From: Microbacterium sp. AK009
GTDB lineage: Bacteria > Actinomycetota > Actinomycetes > Actinomycetales > Microbacteriaceae
NCBI RefSeq assembly: GCF_013410955.1
Contig: NZ_JACCCG010000004.1
Span: 186,001 to 250,000 of the forward strand
DNA length: 64,000 nt
Direction: 5' to 3'
In this document: one piece after another, positions 46,900 through 55,774 of the stretch
How positions within the stretch are numbered: the stretch's first letter is position 1
How the letters are laid out: every line of letters begins with the position of its first letter
Program-made: the position numbers and the translations under genes
The notes under the pieces: model-generated
The model's input: the letters and a program-made list of their open reading frames with translations, nothing else
The model's database searches: none
Told to the model about the DNA's origin: nothing

Positions 46900-48305
46900 C
46901 GTGCCGCCCGCCGGCGCGAGACATCGGCGAGGGCGTCCAGGAATTCCCGAGACCAATCCTCGACGTCGTGCTCGAGCACGCGCTTGCGCAGTGCCCGCAT
47001 GCGGCGGCCCTGTTCGGCGCCGGGCATCTCTATCGCGCGGACGATGGCGTCCTTCAGCCCGTCGATGTCGTGGGGATTGATGCGGATGGCTGTGCCGAGC
47101 TCGTCGGCAGCGCCGGCGAACTCACTGAGCACGAGCACACCGCGGTTGTCGACCCGGCTCGCGACATACTCCTTGGCCACGAGATTCATCCCGTCGCGGA
47201 GGGCGGTGACGAGCATCACATCGGACGCGAGATACAGCGCGACCATCTCCTCGCGCGGATAGGACTGATGCAGATAGCGGATCGCGGTGTGGTCCATGGT
47301 GTCGTGATCGCCGTTGATGCGACCCACGGTCAGTTCGATCTCGTCGCGCAGTTGAACGTACGCCTCCACCCGCTCGCGGCTGGGGCTGGCCACCTGGACG
47401 AGCGTCACATCCTCGACGCTCACCCGTCCGTCCTCGAGCAGCTCGCCGAACGCCTTCAGCCGGTGACCGATCCCCTTGGTGTAATCGAGCCGGTCGACGC
47501 CGAGGAGGATCTTGGCGGGGTTCCCCAGGCTCGCGCGGATCTCCGCGGCCCGGGCCTGGATGTCGGGTCGACGCGCCATCTCGATGTAGAAATCCGCGTC
47601 GATCGAGATGGGGAACGCGCGTGCGAGCGCGAGACGGTCCCCGCCGCCCGGGAGCGGGACGGTGATGCCGCTGGCTTTGGTGTCGAAGCGCAGCTGGCGC
47701 CGCACCGCACGGGCGAAGTTGCCGGCATCCTGTACGCGCTGGAAGCCGATGACATCGGCGCCGAGCAGTCCCTCGAGCACCTGCCGACGCCACGGGAGCT
47801 GGGCGAACAGGCCGTATGCGGGGAACGGAATGTGGTGGAAGTAGCCGATCGTCAGGTCGGGGCGCCTCCGCCGCAGCAGCTGCGGCACAAGCTGCAGCTG
47901 ATAGTCCTGCACCCACACCGTGGCGTTCTCGGCGGCCACCTCGGCAGCCGCATCGGCGAAGCGCTCGTTCACCGAGACGTACGCGTCCCACCACACGCGC
48001 CGGTACCTCGGGGCGGAGATGACGTCGTGGTAGAGCGGCCAGATCGTGTCGTTCGAGAAGCCTTCGTAGTAGTTCTCCACCTCGTCGGCGTCCAGGCGCA
48101 CCGGGTGCAGGTGCGTGCCGTCGAAGTCGAACGGCTCGATGTCGAGGCCGGGCTTGCCGGCCCATCCGACCCAGGCGCCGTGCGTGCGGCGCATCACGGG
48201 CTCCAGAGCGGTCACCAGGCCGCCCGGGGACTGACGCCACCCGCCGTCGGCGTCCCGGTCGACGGGGAGCCTGTTCGCGACGACGACGAGCGGGGCTTCA
48301 GACAC
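46896..48305 (-). CDS. otsA: Trehalose-6-phosphate synthase
   Basis: OtsA joins UDP-glucose and glucose-6-phosphate. The 469-residue GT20 glycosyltransferase begins VSEAPLVVVANRLPVDR (GTG start) and has QSPGGLVTALEP, VWVQDYQLQLVPQLL, GYFHHIPFPAYGLFAQLP, LLGVDRLDYTKGIGHRLKAF and the C-terminal GMNLVAKEYVASR. Trehalose made here is a stress protectant and, in some actinobacteria, a cell-envelope sugar donor; the use in this strain is unknown. It heads the otsA-otsB-(ilvD) run. Confidence 0.96.
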   Translation of the reverse strand: MSEAPLVVVANRLPVDRDADGGWRQSPGGLVTALEPVMRRTHGAWVGWAGKPGLDIEPFDFDGTHLHPVRLDADEVENYYEGFSNDTIWPLYHDVISAPRYRRVWWDAYVSVNERFADAAAEVAAENATVWVQDYQLQLVPQLLRRRRPDLTIGYFHHIPFPAYGLFAQLPWRRQVLEGLLGADVIGFQRVQDAGNFARAVRRQLRFDTKASGITVPLPGGGDRLALARAFPISIDADFYIEMARRPDIQARAAEIRASLGNPAKILLGVDRLDYTKGIGHRLKAFGELLEDGRVSVEDVTLVQVASPSRERVEAYVQLRDEIELTVGRINGDHDTMDHTAIRYLHQSYPREEMVALYLASDVMLVTALRDGMNLVAKEYVASRVDNRGVLVLSEFAGAADELGTAIRINPHDIDGLKDAIVRAIEMPGAEQGRRMRALRKRVLEHDVEDWSREFLDALADVSRRRAAR

Positions 48306-48429
48306 ACGGACTCCTCACGAGGCGGACTGCTTGCCTCAGGCTATCGGTCGGCCTCGCCAGGCGCCCTCGGAGTCGACGGGCTTGTGTCAAGGCCCGGGTT
48401 GTGGCAGGCGCGCACGATAGCGTGGGCGT

Positions 48430-48690
48430 ATGCGCTCCTACCTGTTCGGTTCCGGCATCATCAGCGCGATCACCGGGGGCCTCGCGCTCCTGCGTGGCCT
48501 GCGCAACGGCGAGGCCTTCACCTGGCGCATGGCCCTCGCGTGGGTCAGCTGGGGGATCAGCCTCGCGCTTGCGATCGGGACGATCGTCGACACGCGGCGA
48601 GCAGCTCGCGGGAAGAACATCGACCTCGACTCCCCCGTGAGCGGGCGCGAGGACAAGCTCATGAAGAAACGCGCACGTCGCGGACGCTGA
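48430..48690 (+). CDS. Small predicted membrane protein (86 aa)
   Basis: No family is recognised. The product has two hydrophobic helices (about residues 6-24 and 34-52) and a basic tail (RREDK-like, ending KKRARRGR), so the C-terminus is probably cytoplasmic. A TAGCGT hexamer ends 6 nt before the ATG, suggesting a leaderless transcript; there is no clear ribosome-binding site. It lies between the divergent otsA and the convergent thiolase gene. Confidence 0.65.
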   Translation: MRSYLFGSGIISAITGGLALLRGLRNGEAFTWRMALAWVSWGISLALAIGTIVDTRRAARGKNIDLDSPVSGREDKLMKKRARRGR

Positions 48691-48705
48691 TGCCGCGTCG
48701 CGGTC

Positions 48706-49890
48706 TCAGCGGGAGAGGATCACCGCATCCCCCTGACCGCCGCCACCGCACAGCCCGACGGCGGCGGTGCCGCCTCCTCGCCGGACAAGCTCGTGCACCG
48801 CGTGGACGACAAGCCTGTTGCCGGAGGCGCCGATCGGGTGACCGATGGCGATACCGCCGCCGTGCGGGTTGACGACGTCTTCGTCGAGACCGAGCTCCTG
48901 CTGCGATCGCACCACGACGGCGCCGAAGGCTTCGTTGATCTCGACGAGATCGAGATCGGCCGGCTGGATCCCCTGCCTGGCGCACGCCTGCGCGATCGCC
49001 CGCGACGGCTGGGAATGCAGAGAGTTGTCGGGGCCGGCCACCTGACCCGCAGCGCCCACCACCGCCAGGACCGGCCATCCGTTCTCATCGGCGTGCGACC
49101 GCGAGGTGAGGACGACGGCGGAAGCACCGTCGGAGATCTGCGAGGAGTTGCCCGCGGTGATCGTGCCGTCCTTCGCGAAAGCGGGCCGGAGGCCGCCGAG
49201 GGTCTCCACGGTGGTGTCGGGCCGTATTCCCTCATCCGCCGCCACGACGACGGGAGCGCCTCGGCGCTGCGGCACCTCGACGGGCACGATCTCGGCGTCG
49301 AAGATCCCGGCGCGCTGGGCGGCGGCGGCGCGCTGATGCGACCGGGCCGCGACGGCATCCTGAGCCTCGCGGGTGATTCCGAGCGCGCCGTTGTGTCGCT
49401 CCGTGGAGGCGCCCATGCTCTCCGCGTCATACGCATCGGTCAGGCCGTCGAAAGCCATGTGGTCGAGCACCTCGATCGACCCGTACGCGTACCCGTCGCG
49501 CGAATTCATCAGCAGGTGCGGGGCGCGCGTCATCGACTCCATGCCTGCGGCGACCACGACGCGCGCATCGCCGAGGCGGGTCATGCGGGCCGCATCGATC
49601 ACGGCCGTCAGCCCCGACAGGCAGACCTTATTGACGCTTCCGGCGTGGACTTGCCACGGGATGCCGGCACCGATCGCCGCCTGCCGTGCGGGATTCTGGC
49701 CCGCGCCTGCGGCAAGCACCTGGCCCACCAGGACTGCGTCGACGGCGTCGGCGCGGACCCCGCCCCGCGCGAGGGCACCGGCGATCGCCGCGCTGCCGAG
49801 CTGCACCGCGGTCAGCGGTGACAGCTGACCCTTCAGTCGTCCCTGCGGGGTGCGGGCGGCGGCGACGATGACGACGTCTTCGTGGTTCAT
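48706..49890 (-). CDS. Acetyl-CoA C-acetyltransferase (thiolase)
   Basis: This thiolase II-type enzyme cleaves acetoacetyl-CoA to two acetyl-CoA (or 3-oxoadipyl-CoA in other contexts). The 394-residue product has the nucleophile Cys90 in [26 protein letters not shown] and the C-terminal [14 protein letters not shown] and [11 protein letters not shown] with the second catalytic Cys. Its ATG at 49890 overlaps the stop of the CoA-transferase B gene by 4 nt, so both are coupled. The CoA-transferase and 3-hydroxybutyrate dehydrogenase neighbours favour ketone-body breakdown. Confidence 0.93.
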   Translation of the reverse strand: MNHEDVVIVAAARTPQGRLKGQLSPLTAVQLGSAAIAGALARGGVRADAVDAVLVGQVLAAGAGQNPARQAAIGAGIPWQVHAGSVNKVCLSGLTAVIDAARMTRLGDARVVVAAGMESMTRAPHLLMNSRDGYAYGSIEVLDHMAFDGLTDAYDAESMGASTERHNGALGITREAQDAVAARSHQRAAAAQRAGIFDAEIVPVEVPQRRGAPVVVAADEGIRPDTTVETLGGLRPAFAKDGTITAGNSSQISDGASAVVLTSRSHADENGWPVLAVVGAAGQVAGPDNSLHSQPSRAIAQACARQGIQPADLDLVEINEAFGAVVVRSQQELGLDEDVVNPHGGGIAIGHPIGASGNRLVVHAVHELVRRGGGTAAVGLCGGGGQGDAVILSR

Positions 49891-50540
49891 GCGTGCTCCT
49901 CGAGGTTCTTCGACATGATGAGAGGCGGCTCGGTCTTGGACCGCACCTCGTCGACACTCACGCCCGGTGCGAGCTCGGCGAGCACGAGCCCCTCGGGCGT
50001 GACGTCGATGACGGCGAGATCGGTGATGATGCGATCCACGACTCCCCGCCCGGTCAACGGCAGCGTGCACTCGAGCACGATCTTGGGCGAACCGTCCTTG
50101 GCCACGTGCTCCATCAGGACGATCACGTGCGCCGCGCCGTGGACGAGGTCCATGGCGCCACCCGGACCCTTCACCATCTTGCCGGGGATCATCCAGTTCG
50201 CCAGATCGCCGTGGCGCGAGACCTGCATCGCGCCCAGAATGGCGGCGTCGATCTTGCCTCCGCGGATCATCCCGAAGCTCGTCGCGGAGTCGAAGAACGC
50301 CGATCCGGGAAGGACGGTGACCGTCTCTTTGCCGGCGTTGATGAGGTCGGGGTCGACATCCGCGTCGGGTGGATAGGGCCCGACACCCAGGATCCCGTTC
50401 TCGGACTGCAGGACGACCTTCACGCCCGCGGGCAGGTGGTTCGGCACCAGGGTCGGCAGACCGATCCCGAGGTTGACATAGGCACCGTCGCGCAGCTCCT
50501 GCGCCGCTCGTGTCGCCATCTGGATCCTCGTGAGTGCCAT
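49887..50540 (-). CDS. 3-oxoacid CoA-transferase subunit B
   Basis: The beta subunit of a two-gene 3-oxoacid (acetoacetate or 3-oxoadipate) CoA-transferase is 217 residues. The catalytic Glu47 lies in [26 protein letters not shown] [19 protein letters not shown] and [21 protein letters not shown] are family blocks. It is coupled to the thiolase and 1 nt after the alpha subunit. Sequence alone cannot say whether acetoacetate (ScoB/AtoA) or 3-oxoadipate (PcaJ) is used; the neighbouring 3-hydroxybutyrate dehydrogenase argues for acetoacetate. Confidence 0.92.
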   Translation of the reverse strand: MALTRIQMATRAAQELRDGAYVNLGIGLPTLVPNHLPAGVKVVLQSENGILGVGPYPPDADVDPDLINAGKETVTVLPGSAFFDSATSFGMIRGGKIDAAILGAMQVSRHGDLANWMIPGKMVKGPGGAMDLVHGAAHVIVLMEHVAKDGSPKIVLECTLPLTGRGVVDRIITDLAVIDVTPEGLVLAELAPGVSVDEVRSKTEPPLIMSKNLEEHA

Positions 50541-50541
50541 G

Positions 50542-51327
50542 TCAGCGCCCCTCCTTCTCATCGGATGCCGCGACCGTGCGCTTCTCGATCCGCTTCTCGA
50601 TCCCGGCGCCGACCTCGATGACGCGATGGACGAAGATCCCCGGCAGGTGGACCTGGTCGGGGTCGAGCTCGCCCGGCTCGACGAGTTCTTCGACCTGGGC
50701 GATGCACACCCGGCCGGCCATCGCCGCAAGAGGGTTGAAGTTGCGAGCGGCCTTGTTGAAGACCAGGTTTCCCGCGCGGTCCCCCTTCCGCGCGTGCACC
50801 AGGGCGAAATCGGTGACGATGGCCTCCTCCAGCACGAACTCGCGAGGAGAGCCATGAACGTCGAAGACGCGGACGTCCTTCGGCGGCGAGGGCACCGCGA
50901 TCGATCCGTCGGGGTGGTAACGGCGCGGCAAGCCGCCCTCGGCGACTTGCGTTCCCACGCCGGTCTGGGTGAAGAAGGCCGCGATACCCGAGCCCCCCGC
51001 TCGCAGCTTCTCTGCCAGCGTCCCCTGCGGGGTGAGTTCGAGCTCGAGCTCTCCAGAGAGGAACTGCCGCTCGAACTCCTTGTTCTCCCCCACGTACGAC
51101 GAGGTCATCTTGCGGATGCGGCGGGCCTGGAGGAGCACTCCCAGACCCCAGTCGTCGACACCGCAGTTGTTGCTCACGACGCTCAGATCCGTCGTCCCCT
51201 GCGCGAGGGTCGCCTCGATGAGGGCGATGGGATTGCCCGAGAGGCCGAACCCGCCGACCGCGAGGCTCGCGCCATCGGGGATGTCGGCGACGGCTGCGGC
51301 CGCCGAAGCGAAGGTCTTGTCGATCAC
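50542..51327 (-). CDS. 3-oxoacid CoA-transferase subunit A
   Basis: The 261-residue alpha subunit begins [20 protein letters not shown] and has the CoA-transferase signature [16 protein letters not shown] near residue 25 and [14 protein letters not shown]. The GTG start at 51327 has AGGAG about 7 nt upstream. The longer frame upstream runs through a tandem repeat and is not coding. It is 1 nt upstream of subunit B. It is divergent from the IclR regulator, with a tandem repeat between them. Confidence 0.93.
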   Translation of the reverse strand: MIDKTFASAAAAVADIPDGASLAVGGFGLSGNPIALIEATLAQGTTDLSVVSNNCGVDDWGLGVLLQARRIRKMTSSYVGENKEFERQFLSGELELELTPQGTLAEKLRAGGSGIAAFFTQTGVGTQVAEGGLPRRYHPDGSIAVPSPPKDVRVFDVHGSPREFVLEEAIVTDFALVHARKGDRAGNLVFNKAARNFNPLAAMAGRVCIAQVEELVEPGELDPDQVHLPGIFVHRVIEVGAGIEKRIEKRTVAASDEKEGR

Positions 51328-51340
51328 GCGCACTCCTCTG

Positions 51341-51396
51341 TGGTCGTCGATCCGTGGTCGTCGATCCGTGGTCGTCGATCCGTGTCCGTCGATCCG
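51341..51396. repeat. 14-bp tandem repeat, four copies
   Basis: TGGTCGTCGATCCG occurs three times exactly and once with two changes, plus a partial fifth copy, in the 165-bp gap between the divergent CoA-transferase and IclR genes. It is a minisatellite that may vary in copy number or be a regulator site. Confidence 0.75.
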
Positions 51397-51459
51397 TGTC
51401 CGACGACTGCGCTCCCCATCCTCGTCTTGAAGAGACGCGAGGACCGCGCGGTTTCTTGC

Positions 51460-51492
51460 GATGTGGATGATCGGACGCGTAGCGTCCACATC
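51460..51492 (+). promoter_or_regulatory. Candidate IclR operator (inverted repeat)
   Basis: GATGTGGA (51460-51467) and TCCACATC (51485-51492) form a perfect 8-bp inverted repeat with a 17-base spacer, ending at the base before the IclR start codon. Its position would allow autoregulation and, by looping or proximity, control of the divergent catabolic genes. Confidence 0.55.
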
Positions 51493-52284
51493 ATGGACAA
51501 TCTCGACCAGCGCGGCGTCCCCGGCACGCAGGCGATCGGACGCGCGGCTCGGCTTCTGCGGATGGTCACCGCCGCGGGCGGAGACGGAGCCACGATGAGG
51601 GACCTGGCCGCACGCGCCGACCTCACCCGACCGACCGCGCATCGCATCCTTCACGCGCTCCGGCAGGAAGGGCTGGTCGACTTCGACGAACGTCTCGGCA
51701 GATGGCTCCCCGGCCCCGAGCTCTATCTCATGGGAACAGTGGCGGCCGCGCGGTACGACATCACCGACCTCGCGCGGGACATCGTGCGCTCCCTGGCCGT
51801 CCGTACCGAAGAGAGTGCCTTCCTGTCCGTGCGACGCGGAGATGAGACGGTCTGCCTGCTTCGAGAAGAAGGGAGCTTCCCCATCCGTTCCTTCGTGCTG
51901 TCCGAGGGCGTGCGCTTCCCGCTGGGTGTGGCCTCCGCCGGCCTGGCCATCCTGTCCTTTCTCCCCTCCCACGATGTGGACGCCTACCTCGATCGACATC
52001 CGGATCTCCCCGACCGATGGGGGTCCTCCCATGCCCCCGTCCGTCTTCGTTCCCGCATCCGTGAGACGCAGGAGCGCGGGTATGCCGTCAATCCGGGACT
52101 CATCGTCGAAGGAAGCTGGGGGCTCGGCGCCGCCGTCTTCGCCCGCGACGGCCATCCGCAGTGGGCGCTGAGCCTGACGGGCGTGCAGTTCCGCTTCTCC
52201 GCCGACCGGCTCGCCGACCTCGGCAAGACGCTCCTCGCTCACGCGCACCAGCTCACCGCACGGATCGCCGCGAGCGGTCGATGA
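51493..52284 (+). CDS. IclR family transcriptional regulator
   Basis: The 263-residue IclR-type protein probably controls the adjoining catabolic genes. The winged HTH is TMRDLAARADLTRPTAHRILHALRQEGLV near residues 35-63. The C-terminal effector domain has FVLSEGVRFPLGVASAGLAILSFL and YAVNPGLIVEGSWGLGAAV. No ribosome-binding site is visible; a TAGCGT hexamer ends 7 nt before the ATG. It sits between the CoA-transferase/thiolase genes and the hydrolase/dehydrogenase pair, and probably regulates both. The inducer is unknown. Confidence 0.9.
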   Translation: MDNLDQRGVPGTQAIGRAARLLRMVTAAGGDGATMRDLAARADLTRPTAHRILHALRQEGLVDFDERLGRWLPGPELYLMGTVAAARYDITDLARDIVRSLAVRTEESAFLSVRRGDETVCLLREEGSFPIRSFVLSEGVRFPLGVASAGLAILSFLPSHDVDAYLDRHPDLPDRWGSSHAPVRLRSRIRETQERGYAVNPGLIVEGSWGLGAAVFARDGHPQWALSLTGVQFRFSADRLADLGKTLLAHAHQLTARIAASGR

Positions 52285-52424
52285 GCCGGGTCGGTGGATC
52301 GGCGATCTCCGCCTCCATCGTCATCGACACGTCTCCTCGCTCATCACCGAGCGGCTCGCGCCGGCGGAACGCTGGTCGACGCCCTCGCACGCCGCCGGGT
52401 CATCGCCGTCCACCGGTCCTCGAG

Positions 52425-53318
52425 TCAGAGCGCGGCGACGACCTCGTCGGCGACGACCTCGCCGCCCGCGGGAGTGAGCACGATCGAGTAGTGGTTGAAC
52501 CCCGCGACGCGGCGGTGGGAGATCGCGGGTCGTTCAGCGAGGAGCGCTGACAGGTGGTCGAGAGGGTACAGTCCCGGCTCTTCGTCACGGAGCCCGCGCG
52601 GGACGGTGATCAGCCGGGCCGGGTGTCCGAGCGCGTCCAGCGCACCCGGCAGAGCCGACCCCGCCGTGAGATCGACGGTGTCGTCGACGGTGACGGCTTC
52701 GCTCGTGGCGGGTCGCAGCCTTCCGTCCCCGGCGTCGACGAGGTCGTAGCGGAAGTAGTCCTCCAGCTCCGGAGTCCACGGCGACGGGAAGGCGGGGTGC
52801 TCCCGCCAGAAGCGCAGGTAGGCGGCCTCATCGTCGAACGTCTCGCGGAGCCGCGCCGCGGTGGGTCCGAGGATCGCGGCGACCGTCTCCTGCGGCGAGA
52901 GCCCTTCCGGGGTACGCAACGGCAGCCCGCCGTCCACCAGCACCAGACGGTCGAGAAGATCCGGATGCCGGTGGGCCAGCACCACCGAGACGAAGCCGCC
53001 CATCGAGTGCCCGACGACGACGGAGACCCGCCCGAGGGTCTCGGAGATGACCAGGGCGAGGTCATCGGCGTGACGGGCCATGCCTGCGGGGCGATCCGCG
53101 GTGCTGCGGCCACGGCCGCGCAGGTCGGGGGCGATCACTCTGATCCCGCGAAGCTGTCGGACGGTGTGCGCCCACACGCGGTGGGAGGAGGTCACACCGT
53201 GGACGGCGAGGATCTCTCCGCGCAGGGGTTCGATCGGTTCCCACACCCCGACGCGGAGTGCGCCGCCGGGAACGGCGACGTCGCGCGCGAGGTAGCGGTG
53301 CGAGCGATCTGCGGTCAT
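52425..53318 (-). CDS. Alpha/beta hydrolase
   Basis: The 297-residue alpha/beta-fold hydrolase has the nucleophile elbow GHSMGGF near residue 100 and the oxyanion region LAVHGVTSSHRVW. The catalytic His is probably in the C-terminal VAGFNHYSIV. The ATG at 53318 overlaps the dehydrogenase stop by 4 nt, so they are coupled. A likely role in this module is hydrolysis of an ester of 3-hydroxybutyrate or a lactone, but the substrate is unknown. The catalytic Asp is not pinned down. It converges on iclR. Confidence 0.85.
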   Translation of the reverse strand: MTADRSHRYLARDVAVPGGALRVGVWEPIEPLRGEILAVHGVTSSHRVWAHTVRQLRGIRVIAPDLRGRGRSTADRPAGMARHADDLALVISETLGRVSVVVGHSMGGFVSVVLAHRHPDLLDRLVLVDGGLPLRTPEGLSPQETVAAILGPTAARLRETFDDEAAYLRFWREHPAFPSPWTPELEDYFRYDLVDAGDGRLRPATSEAVTVDDTVDLTAGSALPGALDALGHPARLITVPRGLRDEEPGLYPLDHLSALLAERPAISHRRVAGFNHYSIVLTPAGGEVVADEVVAAL

Positions 53319-54067
53319 CGCGCCGTCCAGCCGCCGTCCATCGTGTACGAGGCCCCGGTGACCATGGCTGCGCTGTCGCCGGCCAGCCACCCCACGAGCG
53401 AGGCGACCTCCTCGGGTTCGATCAGGCGCTTGATCGCCGTCTCGGTGAGCATGATCTTCTCGATGACCTCGTCCTCGCCGATGCCGTGCAGCCGCGCCTG
53501 ATCGGCGATCTGCCGCTCGACCAGGGGCGTTCGCACGTAGGCGGGACTGACGCAGTTACTCGTCACCCCCGAGCGGGCGCCCTCGAGCGCCGTGACCTTC
53601 GACAGACCCTCGAGTCCGTGTTTGGCGGTGACATAGGCCGATTTGAAGGCGCTGGCGCGCACGCCGTGCACGCTGGAGATGTTGATGATCCGCCCCCATC
53701 CCCGCAGCGCCATACCGGGAAGGGCCGCCCGGATGAGCAGGAACGGGCATTCGACCATGAGCCGCTGGATGTGGCGGAAGTCCTCGGGTCTGAAGTCGAC
53801 GATCGGGTCGACCCGCTGCATCCCGACGTTGTTGACGAGGATGTCGACATCCAGCCGGACGTCCTCCAGGGCAGCGGTGTCGGCGAGGTCGACCACCCAC
53901 GGCTCGGCTCCGAGCTCCTCCGCCACCGCCTCGGTCTGGTAGACGTGGTGATCGGCGACGATCACGTGCGCGCCGCGACGACGGAACTCCTTCACGCAGG
54001 CCAGCCCGATACCGCTCGCACCACCGGTGACGATGGCGCGCTTTCCATGGAGGTCGCTGTCTGTCAT
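53315..54067 (-). CDS. 3-hydroxybutyrate dehydrogenase (SDR family)
   Basis: This SDR oxidises 3-hydroxybutyrate to acetoacetate with NAD. The 250-residue product has the TGGASGIG cofactor loop near residue 14, the NNVGMQRVDPI segment, and the active site INISSVHGVRASAFKSAYVTAKHG with Ser, Tyr and Lys. The SVHG/KSAYVTAKHG wording is characteristic of 3-hydroxybutyrate dehydrogenases. MTDSDLHGKRAIVTGG is a natural start at 54067; eight upstream codons are omitted. Coupled to the hydrolase, it fits ketone-body catabolism with the CoA-transferase and thiolase. Confidence 0.9.
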   Translation of the reverse strand: MTDSDLHGKRAIVTGGASGIGLACVKEFRRRGAHVIVADHHVYQTEAVAEELGAEPWVVDLADTAALEDVRLDVDILVNNVGMQRVDPIVDFRPEDFRHIQRLMVECPFLLIRAALPGMALRGWGRIINISSVHGVRASAFKSAYVTAKHGLEGLSKVTALEGARSGVTSNCVSPAYVRTPLVERQIADQARLHGIGEDEVIEKIMLTETAIKRLIEPEEVASLVGWLAGDSAAMVTGASYTMDGGWTAR

Positions 54068-54143
54068 CCGGGCTCCTTCGCTCGCCGGCACCGGCGGGAG
54101 CGGCGCCCGACCTCAGCGTAAGACGTCGGGGACCTCAGAAATG

Positions 54144-54173
54144 CGAAACGCCCCGGTGGATCGGGGCGTTTCG
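54144..54173 (-). terminator. Terminator after tRNA-Lys
   Basis: An 11-bp stem CGAAACGCCCC / GGGGCGTTTCG with an 8-base loop lies 6 nt beyond the tRNA-Lys CCA end on the minus strand. Confidence 0.75.
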
Positions 54174-54179
54174 GTCTGG

Positions 54180-54255
54180 TGGTGCGCCCCCAGGGACTTG
54201 AACCCTGAACCCACTGATTAAGAGTCAGTTGCTCTGCCGATTGAGCTAGAGGCGC
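54180..54255 (-). tRNA. tRNA-Lys (CUU)
   Basis: The 76-nt cloverleaf with encoded CCA reads GCGCCTCTAGCTCAATCGGC at its 5' end. The anticodon arm ACTGA-CTCTTAA-TCAGT gives anticodon CUU (AAG codon). The acceptor stem pairs GCGCCTC with GGGGCGC (one G-U). Possible promoter elements TTCACC (54326-54321) and TAATGT (54303-54298) lie 17 bases apart upstream. Confidence 0.97.
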
Positions 54256-54359
54256 GAACCCGGTCGCGTCGAAGAAGACCCGCGAACCGAGGGTCAACAT
54301 TACCATCACGATGTCGCCACGGTGAAATCGGCCACCGTGCGCCGCCTATCCTTGACCGT

Positions 54360-55205
54360 GTGACCCTGCCGCCCGCGGATAGCGTTTTCGACACCCCTCA
54401 CGACGGGGACCTCAGCGAGGATCTCGCCCTCGCCCTGCATCTGGCCGATGTCGCCGACACGGTGTCGATGGCCCGTTTCGACGCCGCCGATCTCGACGTG
54501 CGAACGAAGGCGGATGCCAGTCACGTCACCGAAGCCGACCTTGCCACCGAGCAGGCGATCCGCGGGATCCTCGAGGCCGAGAGACCGGGAGACGACGTGT
54601 TCGGTGAGGAGTTCGGCTCCTCGGGAACCGGTGCACGACGCTGGGTCATCGACCCCATCGACGGCACCGCGAACTACCTCCGGGGCATTCCGATGTGGGC
54701 GACGCTCATCGCGCTGACAGTCGACGGCGTGCCACGCGTCGGGGTCGTCAGCCAGCCCGCGATCGCCCGACGCTGGTGGGCGGCGTGGGGTCTCGGCGCC
54801 TGGACGAATGCAGCCGACGGCAGCCCGCGGCGCCTCGCCGTGTCATCCGTCGACTCCCTCGCCGAGGCCAGCGTGAGCTTCCAGAGCATCGGCCAGTGGC
54901 GAGAGGCCGGCCAGCTGGCGGCCCTCGAACGGCTCACCGCAGCGGTCTGGCGCGATCGCGGCTACGGGGATGCCTGGCCGTACATGCTCCTGGCCGAGGG
55001 CCGCGTGGAGTTCGTCGCCGAGTTCGACGTGAAGGAGTACGACATCGCCGCGCTCGTGCCCATCATCCACGAAGCGGGCGGCCGGTTCACCGATTTCGCC
55101 GGCGCGGACACGCTCACGACCGGGTCATCACTGGCCACGAACGGCTCGCTCCATCAGACCTTCCTCGACCTGCTCCATTCCCCCACCCCGGAGACCGATC
55201 GATGA
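54360..55205 (+). CDS. hisN: Histidinol-phosphatase / inositol monophosphatase family protein
   Basis: The 281-residue IMPase-fold phosphatase has the GEEFG acid site and the metal motif VIDPIDGTANYLRG near residue 100. The C-terminal FDVKEYDIAALVPIIHEAGG is also present. In actinobacteria this subgroup usually dephosphorylates histidinol phosphate (HisN) but inositol-1-phosphatase is an alternative. The start is GTG, and a TATCCT hexamer ends 7 nt before it (leaderless). Its stop overlaps the next lipoprotein gene start by 4 nt. Confidence 0.82.
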   Translation: MTLPPADSVFDTPHDGDLSEDLALALHLADVADTVSMARFDAADLDVRTKADASHVTEADLATEQAIRGILEAERPGDDVFGEEFGSSGTGARRWVIDPIDGTANYLRGIPMWATLIALTVDGVPRVGVVSQPAIARRWWAAWGLGAWTNAADGSPRRLAVSSVDSLAEASVSFQSIGQWREAGQLAALERLTAAVWRDRGYGDAWPYMLLAEGRVEFVAEFDVKEYDIAALVPIIHEAGGRFTDFAGADTLTTGSSLATNGSLHQTFLDLLHSPTPETDR

Positions 55206-55774
55206 CCTCTGCCCTTCGGCACCTGTCCGCCGGCGCGCTCGCCGTCGCGCTGTTCGCTCTGACCGCGTGCACCGCGGAGACCGCGGACGCCCAGCCGTCC
55301 CAGGCCCCGTCGCCGGTGGCCTCCTCGCCGACGGCCGAACCCTCGGCGCCGCCCACTGAGGAACCCGCGGTCGCCGCCGATCCCACGTGCGAGACGATCA
55401 TCCCCGAGACCACGGTCGCCGATTACGACAGCGTCGGCTGGAGCGCCCAGGCCTCACCGTTCACCATCACCGGTGAGGAGATCCCGGGCGGCATCGAATG
55501 CGTCTGGGCGAACTTCGACGGGCCGGCCAGCGACCAGCTCCACATCTACGGCTGGGCTCCGATCGACGAGGCGGCGGCCGACCGGGCACGCGCCCGGCTC
55601 CAGGCGGAAGGGTGGACGGTCGAAACCGACGCGGAGGGCGTGTACGTCACCGAACCGGCGGAGACGGCCGTGGCCACCGACGAGAACGGATACGGCATCA
55701 CGTACCTCTTCGAAACGGGGACGGTGAAGATCGCCGACACCAAGCAGAGCATCCTCCTCATCGAATGGGGATGA
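55202..55774 (+). CDS. Putative lipoprotein
   Basis: The 190-residue predicted lipoprotein has a signal peptide MTSALRHLSAGALAVALFA and the lipobox LTACT. A Pro/Ser/Ala linker (residues 25-60) leads to a compact domain with TCETIIPETTV and IECVWANFDGP. The layout resembles the lipoprotein at 11.1 kb and other actinobacterial substrate- or cell-surface proteins; function is unknown. It is translationally coupled to the upstream phosphatase and the downstream acetolactate decarboxylase, an unexpected combination. Confidence 0.75.
   Translation: MTSALRHLSAGALAVALFALTACTAETADAQPSQAPSPVASSPTAEPSAPPTEEPAVAADPTCETIIPETTVADYDSVGWSAQASPFTITGEEIPGGIECVWANFDGPASDQLHIYGWAPIDEAAADRARARLQAEGWTVETDAEGVYVTEPAETAVATDENGYGITYLFETGTVKIADTKQSILLIEWG

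Noticed and set aside
44893..47262. Open plus-strand frame of 789 codons opposite ilvD and otsAB
   Set aside because: It is the antisense of IlvD, OtsB and OtsA, all of which have family motifs.
48706..51327. pcaI-pcaJ-pcaF (beta-ketoadipate) cluster
   Set aside because: The thiolase and CoA-transferase fit either route; no protocatechuate or muconate genes are nearby, while a 3-hydroxybutyrate dehydrogenase is.
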